Shown: positions 12,701-24,500, counted from the stretch's first letter. The stretch: DNA of 64,000 nucleotides from Ancistrus triradiatus (GCA_025084515.1 JAJAGP010002181.1:62001-126000), one strand, 5' to 3'. Made by a program: numbers and translations. The notes: generated by a model not told the origin, from the sequence alone.

Positions 12701-13440
12701 GCCTGTGATGACAGACAGGAGGCTTCACATAGAGATCGCAAAGGGAGTCGACTCCCTATTTTCAGGAAGAAGTAATGAAGAGTCGACTCTCAAGCTTCAG
12801 AATCTATCACAAACCTCTGGCTGAGTTAATAGCATTTTATTTTGGAGAAAGCATATAATACGTCATGCGTACTAAATGCCATGGACATACATTTCCGTTA
12901 GCTTTCAAATAGACTTTAATAGATCAAAAAGAATGAAACTGACATCATCGGTAGCGTTACCCGAGGTACAGCTGGAGCTAAGCTAATAAGTGTCTCAGGA
13001 TTGCCTGTCAGTTATACTATCAGTATATGTCAATTAGTCATTAAAATAATGTCCGTTTTCCCCACACTATATTTTCCATTTAAAATCAAAATTATTCTGT
13101 TAAATCGTCTCTACATCCTGGAATGTGAATTGAATCAGAGTCGACTCCCAATGTTTGACGAATCGAAGCCCTCTGGTCTCACACAAAAGCTTACAGTGCA
13201 TCACTGGCTACCACCGCGATTTAGAGCATCTAAGGGCAAAACACTTCATCTACAACAAACCGCGCCCACAGAGGAATAATAAAGAAAAGAAAGAACGTCC
13301 AAAACACCTAATAATCCACACAGAGTGACAGTAAGAATATATAAAACAGAGCTAACCTGAGGGAGACCGGAGGAGATCCTGCTGCCCAGCTGACAGTCAC
13401 AATCCGCGCGCTCTTCCCGGACGCGTTAACGGGGTTTCCT
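6403..13440 (-). CDS. ywhaz: 14-3-3 protein, beta/zeta class (ywhaz-like), gene span
   Basis: 14-3-3 proteins are cytosolic, all-helical dimers that bind phosphoserine/phosphothreonine motifs in signalling clients. Five coding exons (10841-10551, 9658-9535, 7671-7508, 7229-7134, 6456-6403) join in consistent phase to 729 nt, or 242 residues; the family is about 245. The phosphopeptide pocket is present (K49, R56 and the R126-Y127 pair equivalent to R127/Y128), as are the NLLSVAYKNVVGARRSSWR and [20 protein letters not shown] signatures. Ser58 and the Ser184-equivalent (NSP) are kept. Thr232 is replaced by Asn, and the acidic tail is short (ends GRENN). Synteny with znf706 and grhl2 points to ywhaz. 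Several substitutions at near-invariant sites (RTSSPAESQ, LAKKAFDD, ELDQLTEDS) suggest a diverged teleost duplicate, so a beta-like name is possible. Confidence 0.88.
7088..7117. repeat. (CA)n in the last 14-3-3 intron
   Basis: About 15 CA units starting 17 bp inside the intron from the exon-5 donor (GTGAGT at 7128-7133, minus strand). The transcript reads (UG)n at the donor side; I saw no matching (CA)n at the acceptor side. Confidence 0.9.
7134..7229 (-). CDS. ywhaz: 14-3-3 coding exon 5
   Basis: 96 nt, phase 0 at both ends. It encodes 32 residues from AFDDAIAELDQL through DSTLIMQLLRDNLT. Acceptor TCCAG lies at 7230-7234 and donor GTGAGT at 7128-7133. The DSTLIMQLLRDNL block is the last 14-3-3 helix and is intact. 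Confidence 0.95.
7508..7671 (-). CDS. ywhaz: 14-3-3 coding exon 4
   Basis: 164 nt, entering in phase 1 and leaving in phase 0. It encodes NIIQKSQEGYQAAFDISKDN, then [19 protein letters not shown] and YEILNSPEQACELAKK. The acceptor is TTCCCACAG (7672-7680) and the donor GTGAG (7503-7507). 'ACELAKK' replaces the usual 'ACSLAKT'. Confidence 0.96.
7801..8575. repeat. 30-bp minisatellite in a 14-3-3 intron
   Basis: About 25 head-to-tail copies of a unit containing CAGGTCCTTAAAACCCCTTA followed by CATACCCCTA. The first copies are exactly 30 bp; later copies are 29-32 bp through small indels. Because 30 is a multiple of three, the first copies stay open and would read as a 10-residue peptide repeat, but there is no other sign of coding. 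It sits wholly within the intron between coding exons 3 and 4. Confidence 0.95.
8721..8762. repeat. (TG)n microsatellite, 14-3-3 intron
   Basis: About 20 TG units on the plus strand, so (CA)n in the 14-3-3 transcript. A shorter run lies at 8891-8917, in the same intron as the 30-bp minisatellite. Confidence 0.95.
9535..9658 (-). CDS. ywhaz: 14-3-3 coding exon 3
   Basis: 124 nt, starting in phase 0 and ending in phase 1. It encodes HLLDKFLIRTSSPAESQVFY then LKMKGDYYRYLAEVATGEDKT. It supplies the R-Y pair of the phosphate pocket. Donor GTGAG is adjacent at 9534-9530. The acceptor AG (9659-9660) directly follows a (TG)n tract, with no normal polypyrimidine run. RTSSPAESQ replaces the common PNASQAESK-type sequence. 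Confidence 0.95.
9661..9700. repeat. (CA)n forming the exon-3 acceptor tract
   Basis: Twenty CA units that read (UG)20 in the 14-3-3 transcript. They end immediately at the AG of the exon-3 acceptor and so occupy the place of the polypyrimidine tract. Confidence 0.95.
9830..10055 (+). mobile_element. tRNA-derived SINE with AATAAA-type tail
   Basis: A B-box-like 'GGGTTCAAGTCC' at about 9851 lies near the start. The element ends in a repeated ATAAA tail at 10036-10054, as expected of a tRNA-derived SINE. It lies in the intron between 14-3-3 exons 2 and 3. Immediately downstream, 10100-10270 resembles a fish LINE 3' segment, but this is weak. Confidence 0.5.
10551..10841 (-). CDS. ywhaz: 14-3-3 coding exon 2, start codon
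   Basis: 291 nt, 97 codons. It begins at the ATG at 10841-10839 with MDKSQLVQKAKLAEQAERYD, the conserved N-terminus, and ends SICKDVL before donor GTGAG (10546-10550). It holds the dimerisation helices, K49, R56 and S58. The start is fixed by family length and by the acceptor-like sequence just upstream (CTGCAG at about 10855-10860). Confidence 0.97.
10860..13356 (-). other. 14-3-3 first intron
   Basis: Runs from the inferred donor GTTAGC (13351-13356) to the acceptor just upstream of the ATG exon. It is AT-rich. I saw no repeat element or coding segment of note. Confidence 0.5.
13357..13440 (-). other. Putative noncoding first exon of the 14-3-3 gene
   Basis: The GC-rich minus-strand sequence ends CTCCCTCAG at 13357 followed by a GTTAGC donor. 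It lies just downstream of a promoter-like block. YWHA genes usually have a noncoding first exon. The 5' boundary is not determined. Confidence 0.5.
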
Positions 13441-13469
13441 ACTCATTCACACACCACTGCAGCAGGGGC

Positions 13470-13530
13470 TGGGGCTGGGCAGTGCTGACGTCAAACGCTG
13501 CCATGGCAACGCGGTTCTTTGATTGGCGTG
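13470..13530 (-). promoter_or_regulatory. 14-3-3 promoter with CRE palindrome and CCAAT box
   Basis: A full cAMP-response element TGACGTCA lies at 13486-13493, and a CCAAT box in minus orientation (ATTGG at 13522-13526) about 30 bp upstream of it. The GC-rich surroundings and position just 5' of the inferred first exon fit a core promoter. No TATA box is seen. Confidence 0.6.
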
Positions 13531-13719
13531 CTGATCCGATAGGTGCGGAGATGAAAGGCATGCACGTGCGCGCACATGTCAGACATTTGCTCTACTATCA
13601 GATTATTAATCACATTTATAAATAATACAATATCAGTTAAACTTTATAAGGGAGCAGAACTGTTATCGGGAGCTTCATATTTACAGCAGATTCTCTAATG
13701 CAATCTTCATTCATTTTCT

Positions 13720-14000
13720 TATCCGTTTAATCCTGAACAGAGTCGCAGGAAAGCCGGTAGCACAGGGCGCAAGGCATGAACAACCCTAGACGGGTCGCCA
13801 GTCCATCGTAGGAAACACACTCATACACACACTCACACACTAGGACTATTTTGAGACACCCATTAGCCTAGCACGCATGTCTTGGCCTGTGGGAGGAAAC
13901 TGGAGTACCCAGAGTAAACCCACGTGGACACAGGGAGAACATACAAACTCCACACAGAAAGGACCCAGACTTTTCCACCTGGGATCGAACCCATGACCTA
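13720..14000 (-). mobile_element. tRNA-derived SINE, antisense
   Basis: On the minus strand this reads a B-box-like GGGTTCGATCCC (13979-13992), the 'GTGTGGAGTTTGTATGTTCT' core and a 'TGGCGACCCGTCTAGGGTTG' 3' segment, ending in a GAATGAA-type tail near 13710. It is one of the more complete SINE copies in the window. Confidence 0.7.
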
Positions 14001-14079
14001 CAGGACCTACAGATCTGCACAAAACAGGATGTATAACAGATTTCTTTGAGTAGTTTTGTTAAAGGTATCTCGGTGAGCC

Positions 14080-16780
14080 AGTGTCCTGCTCTGGTTAAAC
14101 AGTATGTGCAGTGGGGTAGGACTTGGTTCTTGGTGAATGAGCGAGGATCCGGATGGTCGTGGCCATGTGTCCGGTGCAGTTGGTGCTTTGAGGAAGGAAG
14201 CGGTGGGTTTGTGAGGAAATAGCCTAAAACACGACGTGTCCGGCTGAACAGTAGCAGCTTGTTGATCCTTCCTCCCGTCTCACACCTCACATCCTCCATG
14301 TTCAAACTGATAAGAGCTCAGCCTGGGAGTGAGAGAGCAGAGGAAACCAAGCTCAGAAATCCAAAGAGACAAGAATCCATTAGAAATTATAATTCCAGAA
14401 ACCACTGGCATTGTAAGAGCCACAGACTGACAGCTGGAAATAACAGACCTTAGCACTAACGAGACTTTATGAGGTTTTAAAATAAAAACTGTTTGCTTGT
14501 TATGAAAATATTTTTATGTTTTCTTGAGTAAATCTAATAAACACACCCTTTTTAATCTAATAGCTCTGTCCTAAATCTGTACAGTACAGCAGAACTACAG
14601 CAGCAGATCTTCAGCTCCATCAGGACATGAAATCTGGAGCAAAGGACATGAGGACGTTCTAATAAAAGCACGGGTTCTATTATATGTTCAGTACAGGATC
14701 CATAAGGGAAATGTTCTATTTTTATTAGAGCCGTGTTTCCTCTGAGGAGCAGCTCACTGATGAAATAACCCATTTTACACATGGATACTCAAACTAGCAT
14801 TTATATAACACTAATAAAACACAGGATCTGTTTATTACAAACAGTTTACAAAAAATTATGACTGATTTCTGATTTTCTTCATACTGCGTTAAAAAGTTAT
14901 GCAACAGAGCTCATGTTGTAAGGTTTTACTTTTTTTATTACATGTTAGTTCTTGTTGCTGAAAGAAGGACTGGCCTGATTTTGAAGGTGGGGATCAAACC
15001 TGGGATCCTGGAACTGTGCAACACCAACATTACCTGCTGTGTCAGGTGCCATAAAAGAAACACCATGAACAGATTCATATCAACTCTAGAATGTTCAGTT
15101 GAGTAAATGGACTAATCAGCCCATTATTCAGTAAATCATTAAAACTGGGATTAGTGTAAAATATTATTTTGTGTTTATTTTTAAACAACCAAACAAAACA
15201 AAAAAAACCCCATAACAACCCCCCCCCTTCCCAAAAACCCATACTGGAATCTGTTAAAAAACAAAACACTGACTCATTAATAAAAGTATTATTTAAAAAA
15301 ATAAAAATAAATCAACACAAATCCTTCAAATATTACACAAAAATGACAAACTACTAATTTCACAAAAACAATCATTTATTTTTTAGCAAACTGAAATACT
15401 CTCTTAATGTTTTAATGGGACTGGTTTGTTTAAACAGACAAATATTTCCTAGCCAACAGAGACTATCTAGTTAACCAGAACCAGATTGTGAAGCAGAAGT
15501 TGAACTGGAACCCAAAGTGGAGACCTACAAAATCAGACCAGACCTTTGTCTCTGAGCTCAGACGGTGAGGGTGTGTGTGTTAGAGATCAGACATAGCTGC
15601 TGATATCAGGGCGTGTTAGGTAGGATGTGAGGAATTAAGATCTCCAGGGCAGCAGTTCTCCAGCATGCCCGGGTTCGTCTCGTCCCGATCAGAAGCTCAT
15701 CATTCCGGTAATTCCAGGTAAACTGGCATGAAGCGGCATGTAGGTGCAAACGCATCGCACCGTAACTCAGAATCACAGCAACAGCAACCAGAGCAGAGGA
15801 CCATAAACACGATACGATAATCAATTAATTACTCATTCACCTTATTCAGCACTGGAACATTTACACTTCAGAATCTCACGGTCAAATGATTTATCCCCAG
15901 TTAGATACAAACCCTAACCCTAACCCAACCCATTTCTGCTCTCATCAAACACAGAGGACAAACTGCTGCTTTAATTTCAAATTATATAAGCATTTATAGC
16001 TCCGGTTTTTAGCAGATTCTCTCAAACAGAGCAACCGTGTCCGGCAGTGGTGGTTTTTAAACCTTGGGTCTTTAGGTCAGTACCATAATCACTGCATCAC
16101 CACAGTCTGAATTAAAGTATCAGTACGCTCCTTCATCAGACAAATAAACAGATAAAAAGCAATCCAAATGTTTTGAAGCAGTGATCCGCAGACCAGCCTC
16201 CCCTCCCTCAGACAGACCTGATCAGAAGGCACCACCAAACCCCAGGCGCTGCAGTAATTATTGATTATTATATAACACTAAAACATTAACATCAGTGCTA
16301 TAAGAGTAAGGAAATAAAACATCTGGAAATGTTCTTATAAAACAATCCTGGATCTTTGTTCACCCACGCACAGTTTACATTTACAGTTCATATGTTTCTG
16401 TATATTATTTAATTGTCATTTACTTAATTTCACTATAAACGTGACACCAGAATAAAGCTTTAACCTGATTACTTTAACCTGATCATCATTTATTAAAACA
16501 ACTAACAAATTCAGCTCCTAATTAAGACGAGAGTAATCATAAATAAAACTCTCAAATATTCTTATTGATGAAATGTAATGTTTGTAGATGAACAAGTAAA
16601 TCAACAGATTCGTTGAAAGAACAGAAGATCGATAGAAGAAAATGAGACTTAGTTTTTTGTGACGTTTTGTGTTGACTTAACTTGTATTAACGCTTTAATC
16701 GAGCATTGCATTGGACCATCGGCTGCAGCTGAACCATATCTTCACTCGGCACCCCACAACACCACCCGAAGCTAAGTACC
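14080..16780. other. Intergenic DNA, no gene recognised
   Basis: AT-rich. The open frames here (for example 13868-14305 minus, 14552-14782 minus and 15606-15824 minus) show no domain and no splice-consistent partner. A 17-bp telomere-like run (CCCTAA repeats) lies at 15910-15926. Confidence 0.5.
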
Positions 16781-16989
16781 CTTTTAATTCATTTAATTGT
16801 ACTAAACATGGGCTTCTCTGCTGTGCTTGTTTCCCCTGTGCCGGAGTTTGTGGCATGGTTTATGCTTATTTCTTCCTCCGTCATTAGTGTTAAAAATTTT
16901 ACTTGCTGTGATAGGTGTAGGGCTTGTAGCCAGTTATGAATCTGAGGCGAAAGATTGTAGTTTAGTTTAGAGGCGCTGCATCCAGACAT

Positions 16990-19880
16990 TTTTAGAGGGG
17001 GAAGGGGCTTAGCTTCAGCTCCTAGCTTAGCAGAATTCTGAATGCCACAGGTTTTTGAAGTTAGAGCCCGGCGCCAGCCAAGAGTCCTCGGGCAGCCAGG
17101 GGGCAGGGCAAAGGTTGGGGTTGACGGTTCGGCGACGTAGGTCGGTAAGGGCTAGTCCACGGAGAGCACCACTTTTAACGATGTTCCAACGTGTCCAAAA
17201 CAGGGTTTTGGGGTTTGCCCTCCTCAGTGGATTGCAACCCACTGGAGGCAAAAGCTGTTTTGAACAGAGCTCTGGTCCCATAGGTGAACTCTATTTTACG
17301 AACACGTGGAAAACTTGCTAACCCTTTAGGACACCAGCAAGCTAGGAGTTCTCTGTATACCGGAGCCAGGTTTTTTGCCGGACATTTTGTTAACGAGTCT
17401 TAGTGAAACTCTGGGAGGAAGGCCGCCAGATTTTCGCTAGGATTAGGTTGTTCATTGTAGGGGCTCTAATGATATACGCCTTCGTCAGTCAGAGGTTATT
17501 TTCTAAGGCTAATTTTGTAAGAGTGCGTTAGGAAGTAGCACGAGTGGGCCGAAAAGGAAGCGGGAAAGGCACTGTCGCTGCTTGGGGTAAGTCGTCTTCT
17601 GGGGCCCCATCCATTGCGGCAAAAGGTGACCATGGCCTTACCAGCAAGTTTATGGTCGGCGAACTGATGGCTGTCCAAGTGGTGGCTTCTGAAAACAAAC
17701 CGGTGGGCTTTATAGAACAAATCTGGACCCAGCCTTTTGAGGGGGGTAAAGGGCCTGGCCTTTTAGGAACTGGGAACGGTATATCCAATCCCACCGGGGG
17801 AGGGGGTTGCTGGCTCTCGTCTCCTTGCAAAACATTGGCAAGCCAAAACATATCAACATATCAGGCCAAAAAAACCTAAAAATGACCAGCCTTACAATCA
17901 ACAAAAATCGAGGACTGTGTAAAGGGAAAATACAAGGATTGGGATGTTATTTATTTTCTTCTTACTTAACTCAGGATAAAAAAGTGGGTTTATTTTAGTG
18001 GGGGACCCAGGCTTTGGTGGAGAGGACAGGGTTTAGCTACATTCTGTCTTAAATCTAGATGGCTGTCCAAGTTATAGTATTTTGCCCAGGTCCGTCTTAC
18101 AAAAAAACTTAGGGGTCACCATTTTTGATTCAGATCTCTCCTTTGATGCGCAAATTAGCAGAATCACTCGAATTGGCTTTTCTTTAAATTACGTAATTAT
18201 CGGCTAAACTTAGAAAATATCCTTCTCCTTTTAAATTGATGCAGGGAAAAAAACTTGTTCATGCGTTTATAAACCTCAAGGTTGGATTACTGTAAAACGC
18301 CTTACTTACTGGATGCTCTAGGTAAAAAAAAGCTATAAATAAACTTCAGTTAGTTCAAAAACGCCCAGTTGCCCCGAGTGCTAACTTTTTCTTGCACTAA
18401 GAAAATTGATCATATCACTCTGTTCTATCATTAACTACAAACTGGTTACCAAGTCTTAATTCCCGCATTGATTACAAAAAATACTTCTTTTAAACTTATT
18501 AAAGCTTAACCTGGCCTGGCCCCACATTATTTCTGAAGTGTGGAAACCTCTTTAGGAGTTTTACAAATCCAAAAAAACTCGTTCTACTCTCGTCGACAGG
18601 GGTGCGGAACTTTTTTAGTTTTCCTAGGAATTTAAAAAAAAAGTCACCAGCTGGGGGGGGGAAAAAAAGGCTTTCTCATTAAACATGGCCCCCCAAACTA
18701 GGGAATAAACTTTTCCCACATTTCGTTCGAGATTTCAGGACCTCTCCAACAGTTTTAGGTTCTAGGCTAAAGGGGACCATACTTTATTTACGGGCAGGGC
18801 TTTTGACTAAGGGGGGGGGGGGGGGATTTTAGACCCCAGGGACGGGGGCAGGGCCTTGGGTCGGCGGGCCGGAACTGAAGGGTTTCTGGGAGGTTCATGT
18901 CTGCCTGCCTGGGCCTTTGTCCGGCTTAGCCGGGGTTGTCGAGTTGGGCGGTTTCTGGGGGCTGAAATGGGCTTCGGTGTCCTCGTGATTTCATTGGACT
19001 CATGCAATCCTTGCCCCTTAAGAATTAAAGGGCAAGAGCTGGGGGTTTCATAGTTTAGTCAAAGAGGTCTTGTATGGTGATCAGAGATGTTGGGGGTTGG
19101 ATTGTTCTCTTCTGTCGGCTGTGGGGTTTGCAATGTGTCTTCATTGTGGATCCCTTCTGGCTGTGTTTCCTACCAGGTTCTTCCTCTTTCTAGCTTTCTA
19201 GCTATGCTTTGCTATAGCTAATGCTTTGCCGGGGTCTCATTCTCTGCAACCACCTTGGGCATCAAGTGATGGACATGGCATCAGTGATTGTTATTACACC
19301 TTGTGCTCTTAATCAATAAACTAAATTGCATTTGTTTCTGTTTTATTTTCTGTTTTTCTTCGAAGCTGTTGTTCGGCAGTTCCCCAGCCCAACACATGAT
19401 GTTTCATCTGATTGGGGAAGCTCCACTCAAAGCGCTTCCGTCATCAGGCTCCCCGCCTCATCATTAACCCGGGCCAACTTAAGTCGATGTGCATTAATCC
19501 CACATTTTATTCGAACCATGACCCATGACTTAGTTTTCGCTCTTTTTCTTAGATTTATCCATAATACCCCGGGCCACTTAATGTTCGATGTGCATACTTC
19601 ACATTCTATTCGAACTTTGGACTCCACATGCCTTTAGTTCGCTCTTAGAATTTATAATATACGCCGCCCGAGGACGTTTGGGCTCCCTTTTGGAGTCTTG
19701 GGTCCTCCCAAGGTTTCTTCCTAGAACTAGGGAGTTTTTCCTTGCCACTGTCGCCCTAGGCTTGCTCAATTTGGGATTGGATGTAGTTATTAGGAGATAA
19801 TCTAAACTTGTAAAGTTGCTTTGAGACAATGCTCCATTGTAAAAAGCGCTATATAAATAGATCTGACTTGACTTGACTTG
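16990..19880 (+). mobile_element. Eroded L2-like LINE
   Basis: Between 18100 and 18560 the plus strand carries, with frameshifts, the C-terminal part of an L2-type reverse transcriptase: a 'GVTIFDSDLSFDAQISRIT' match at about 18113-18170, then 'INKLQLVQ' and 'ALLTGC' matches near 18300-18355. The 3' end at 19805-19880 has the typical 'TGTAAAAAGCGCTATATAAA' block and an ACTTG pentamer tail. The part from 17000 to 18850 is unusually full of indels and homopolymers (poly-G at 18810-18825). No intact frame remains and the 5' limit is uncertain. Confidence 0.6.
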
Positions 19881-20894
19881 AAGAATGCTATAAATAAAAA
19901 ATAATGTTAACAAGTAGTATACTGAATTATACTGAAATAAATACACCCAGCGCTAACCAAAATTAGACTTTATTAAAACTTTATATTACATCGGCACAGG
20001 AAGCAGATCAACATCAACTTTATATTTAATAGATATCTCTCAAACTCTCAGAAAATCTCCAGAGACTTCTATTAAACAAACTTATTAATAAACTTTATTA
20101 ATCACAGGTTATAGAACTCTCCACAGTATGAAGCAGCACCGAGCTAAAATCAACTCATTATTCAGTGTTTCCGTTCGGTTCCTAAAGTACGTACAAATTT
20201 TATTTAAGCTGTTTTTGCTCAGAATGATGATGGAATTATTAATATTACAGGACATTTATAAATGGTTTACTGTGGCAAAAACGAACCTATTTAATAAAGC
20301 TTATAAAACATTTAAAAACTTAAGATATTAATCCTTTAAATGCAAAATTTAAATCAGCCAGGATCCAAATGTAGAGATAATTATCAATAAAGATAATTAT
20401 TAATATTTATTAGATGTCTTTCAATTAAATCAGGACATAACAGGGATATAAATAAAGCTGAGTTACATCAGGTCCTGTAAATCAGAACCAGAACCAGGAG
20501 ATGACATGAGACTGGATACGAGGTGTGCTGACGCTAGCAGCTCTGTTCAGACGGACTCTGTAATCAGTAATCGGGGCTGAGCTTAATGATTTGATTCTTT
20601 ATTTGTACACTAGTCCAGATATCACAGATATTCCCACTAATAACTACAGGATGACCTCAGATCCACCAGTGAAGGTGTGGAATAAAATAAACACACAATA
20701 AAATGAATAATTATGATGTATTAGCCTTTCATGATTAATGTAGTTAACTCTCATGTTTGCAAACAAAAGAAAATAAATTATTTTAAAAGCTGTAGGTCGA
20801 TTTATATTATTCTTATAGATAAATTAACAAATTAATCGATTTTTTTTTTTTTTTTTTTTTTACTGATTCATTAACTTTTATTACTTCAGTTAAT

Positions 20895-20896
<2 letters not shown>

Positions 20897-20962
<66 letters not shown>
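20897..20962. repeat. (CA)n microsatellite
   Basis: Uninterrupted CA run of about 33 units, reading (UG)n if transcribed as part of the znf706 3' region. Confidence 0.95.
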
Positions 20963-20965
<3 letters not shown>

Positions 20966-21181
20966 CCTGAACAGAAGGCCCATTTTACCTGAACACACAC
21001 GATTGTATTTAGTGAATATCTGATAGTGAAACAGCTAAAAAATTTTAAGATTATTTTTATTATTAAGCAGCGCTGAAGGTCATGTGATCATATAAAATTA
21101 TTTTAGATTAGATTTGGGCACAGGTACCTAAATTCAGCCTGAAAATAATCCCATCTGAACAGAGCTCCAGGCTCGCAAACA

Positions 21182-21182
<1 letters not shown>

Positions 21183-21226
<44 letters not shown>

Positions 21227-21282
21227 GCACACATGCACACGCACACGCACACGCACACACGCGCACACGCGCACACACACAG
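21183..21282. repeat. CA/CGCA microsatellite
   Basis: CA repeat that changes at about 21220 into (CACGCA)-type units with alternating purine-pyrimidine throughout, a Z-DNA-prone composition. It lies in the presumed znf706 3' UTR, and a TG run follows at 21316-21334. Confidence 0.9.
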
Positions 21283-21408
21283 ATATGCGCGTGTGAAGAC
21301 AGTGGTACCTCAGTGTGTGTGTGTGTGTGTGTGTTACAGTAGAAACAGTGTTACACTGTTATAACAGTCTTTGATCATGAAGCTGCAGTGCAGTGTTGGT
21401 TTCGGTGA

Positions 21409-21504
21409 TCAGGCCTCCACTCCCTCCAGCTCTGGGGGCAGAGGGTTTTTGGGATGTTTGCTCTCAAAATGTTGCTTGAATGTTTTCGGATCGGGCATCT
21501 GTGA
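21409..21504 (-). CDS. znf706: znf706 coding exon 2
   Basis: 96 nt. The acceptor CCTTAG (21505-21510) precedes TCACAG. It encodes SQMPDPKTFKQHFESKHPKN then PLPPELEGVEA and TGA (21411-21409). It carries the two zinc-binding histidines. Confidence 0.96.
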   Translation of the reverse strand, partial: SQMPDPKTFKQHFESKHPKNPLPPELEGVEA

Positions 21505-24500
21505 CTAAGGAGAGAGGAAACAAGAAACGTAAACAACGAGGGCATGGTACAGAGGGTACAGAGGGGATGGGGCAACAAGGGTACATGTGGTAAAAGGGGT
21601 ACAGAGGGCACAAGGGCTGTTCAAGGTTTACCCCTAACCATTATATATGCTGTTGGTCTGATCATGCAACCTTTAAATCACCTATAGACGCTTTCAAATT
21701 TTTCCTAACCCTTAGAGCTGTGTCCCCCTTTGCGTTTGCACATCAGGAACTGGGGGCAATTGTAGTTCTGAGAAGGCAGTGTATAGGGACTGTTTCAGCT
21801 CCTACTTTAGGGTAGGGTGTTTCTCAGTGCATAGGAACCCTGAGTGACGTAAGAGTACAGTGACGGGTCCAGACGTAAGTGCCCGTGTCCAGCTCAACCC
21901 ACATTTTAAATCTACTTTTACACTGGCAGCCGAATAAACAACAGATCTGTGTACTAAAAATGATTGAAAACCCCCCAAAAGACCAGACACAGATAACGAG
22001 TGACAGTGCAGTCCAGGCTTAACGGAGCCGATACAGACAGATGGGACAAAAAGGGATTTTGAGTCATATAAGATAATGTGCACGCGGTGTACGTCACTTC
22101 GGAGATACCCAGCTTTCCGCAGCGGTCCTCCTGTCAGTGCGAACGCAAACCAAAAAAGCCCTTGAACAAATTCAGTTGGAGGCTCCGTGGGGGGGTAGTT
22201 CCTCCCAAAATTAGGTCCTAGAACTGTTTGGTGTGAAATCAGCTTCTAGCAGATCTATAACTGAATAAACTTCTCCACAGTTTAATAAATTGTTAACACA
22301 TTAATAAACACTGTAAGTGTTTAGTGTACAGAGATAAAACCACAGCCAGTGGTAATTACTGCATGTAGCATGTTTTTTATTTTTAGCTCTCACCAGATTC
22401 ATTATATATCTTTGAGAAAAAGAGATTTATTTCAGGAGCTGTGTGTTGATCTAATGTGCAATAAAGATAATATCTCTGTTTGTACACCAAACATAATCCA
22501 CTTATAAAACCATGCTGCTTAGAATAACCTCATTTATTTGTGACAGTGATATAAATATTTCTTCACAACGCTGGGGTGTGACTGCAGAATTCTAAAGGTT
22601 AAAGGTTTTATATAACATTAAAAAGAACCAAAATAATAAAGACATGTAAAAAAGACCTACTAAAAATATAGACCTTATACACATTATCAGTCTGAGACGT
22701 GACTGTCAAAGAAATGTGTTTAATAAAGACATCAAATGTATTAGTGAATGAAAAGTTACAGGAGTGTGTGAGTGTGTGTGTTACTGACCCTGCACACTCC
22801 ACATGTGTAGACTAGAGCCGCCTTAGCTGCAGTTTTCTGGTCGTGCCCTTTGGATTTTTTTATCTCTGCTTGTTTCTTTGCGTTTTTTTGTTGGGACTGA
22901 ATTTTCTGATGCCCTCGAGCCATGCTGAGGCTGAAACACAGGATTAAATACCATTATTCTTATTATTATATTGTAACACTTTATTACTAATATTATATTT
23001 TTTGTAAATGCTGTAATAATGTACAGTGGTGCTTGAAAGTTTGTGAACCCTTTAGAATTTTCTGTATTTCTGCATAAATATGACTTAAAACATCATCAGA
23101 TCTTCACACAAGTCCTAAAAGTAGACAAAGAGAACCCAGTTACACAAATGACACAAAAATATTATACTCGGTCATTTATTTATTGAGGAAAATGATCCAA
23201 TATTACATATTAGTGAGTGGCAAAAGTATGTGAGCCTTTGCTTTCAGTATCTGGTGTGACCCCCCTGTGCAGCAATAACTGCAGCTAAACGTTTCCTGTA
23301 GCTGTTGATCAGTCCTGCACACCGGCTTGGAGGAATTTTAGCCCATTCCTCCGTACAGAACAGCTTCAAGCTCTGGGATGTTGGTGGTTTTCCCTCAACA
23401 TTAGCTGCTCGATTCAAGCTCTTCCACAACATTTCCATTGGGATTAAGGTCAGGACTTTGACTGGCCACTCCAGAACATGAACTTTATTCTTCTGTAACC
23501 ATTCTTGTAGAACGGCTTGTGTGCTTAGGTCACTGTCTTGCTGCATGACCCACCTTCTCTTGAGATGTCAGTTCATGGACAGATGTCATGCATTGTCCTT
23601 TAGGATGCTCTGATATCATTTAGAATTATGTTCCATCACTGATGGCAAGCCGTCCTGCAAAGATGCAGCAAAAACAGGCCCAAAAACATGATACTACAAC
23701 CACCCATTGTTTCACAGAATGGGATAAGGTTATTATGCTGGAATGCAGTGTTTTCCTTTCTCCAAACATAACGCTTTTCTTTTAAACAAAAGTTCTATTT
23801 TTGTCTCGTCATCCACAAAACATTCTCCAATAACCTTCTGGCTCGTCCAACTGATCTTTAGCAAACTGCAGACGAGCAGCAATGTTCTTTTTGGAGGAGC
23901 AGTGGCTTTCTCCCTGCAGCCCCTGCCATGCACACCATTGTTGTTCATGTTCTCTGATGGGGGACTAATGAACATTAACATTAGCCAAGGTGAGAGAGGC
24001 CCCTTAGTTGCTTAGAAGTTACCCTGGGGTCCTTTGTGACCTCGCAACTATACACGCCTTGCTTCTTGGAGTGATCTTTGTTTGTCGGCCCACTTCCTGG
24101 GGAGGGGTTAAACAATGGGCCTGAATTTCCTCCCTTGTACACAATCTGTTATGACTGTGGATTGGTGGAGTCCAAAACTCTTAGAGATGGTTTTGTAACC
24201 TTTTCAGCCTGATGGAGAATTCAACAAAAACTCTTTCTGAGCTCCTCAGAAATCTCCTTTGTTTGACCATGAACACTTCCACAAAGTGTGTGTGAAGAGC
24301 AGGACTTTGATAGATCCATGTTCTTTAATAAAAAACAAGGTGCCCACTCAACCTGAATTGGCCATCCCACTGATTGAAAACACCTCTGACTCTAATTTCA
24401 CCTTCAAATTAACTGCTAATCCTAGAGGGTCACATACTTTTGCCACTCACTAACATGTAATATTGGATCATTTTCCTCAATAAATAAATGACCAAGTATA

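Larger units (their letters stand above)
19960..21408 (-). other. Probable 3' UTR and 3' flank of znf706
   Basis: AT-rich sequence downstream of the znf706 stop on the minus strand. It contains several candidate AATAAA signals (TTTATT on plus, for example near 20602, 20092 and 19966). It includes a 20-base poly-T at 20841-20860, a long CA run at 20897-20962 and a mixed CA/CGCA block at 21183-21282. The polyadenylation site used cannot be chosen from sequence alone. Confidence 0.35.

Noticed and set aside
15905..15930. Telomere-like CCCTAA repeats
   Set aside because: Only about three units; also seen as single units at about 36155 and 53945. Too short to mark a telomere or fusion point.
17027..17321. 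Overlapping open frames on both strands near 17.0-17.9 kb
   Set aside because: They lie in error-rich, probably LINE-derived sequence; neither strand shows a recognisable protein or splice context.
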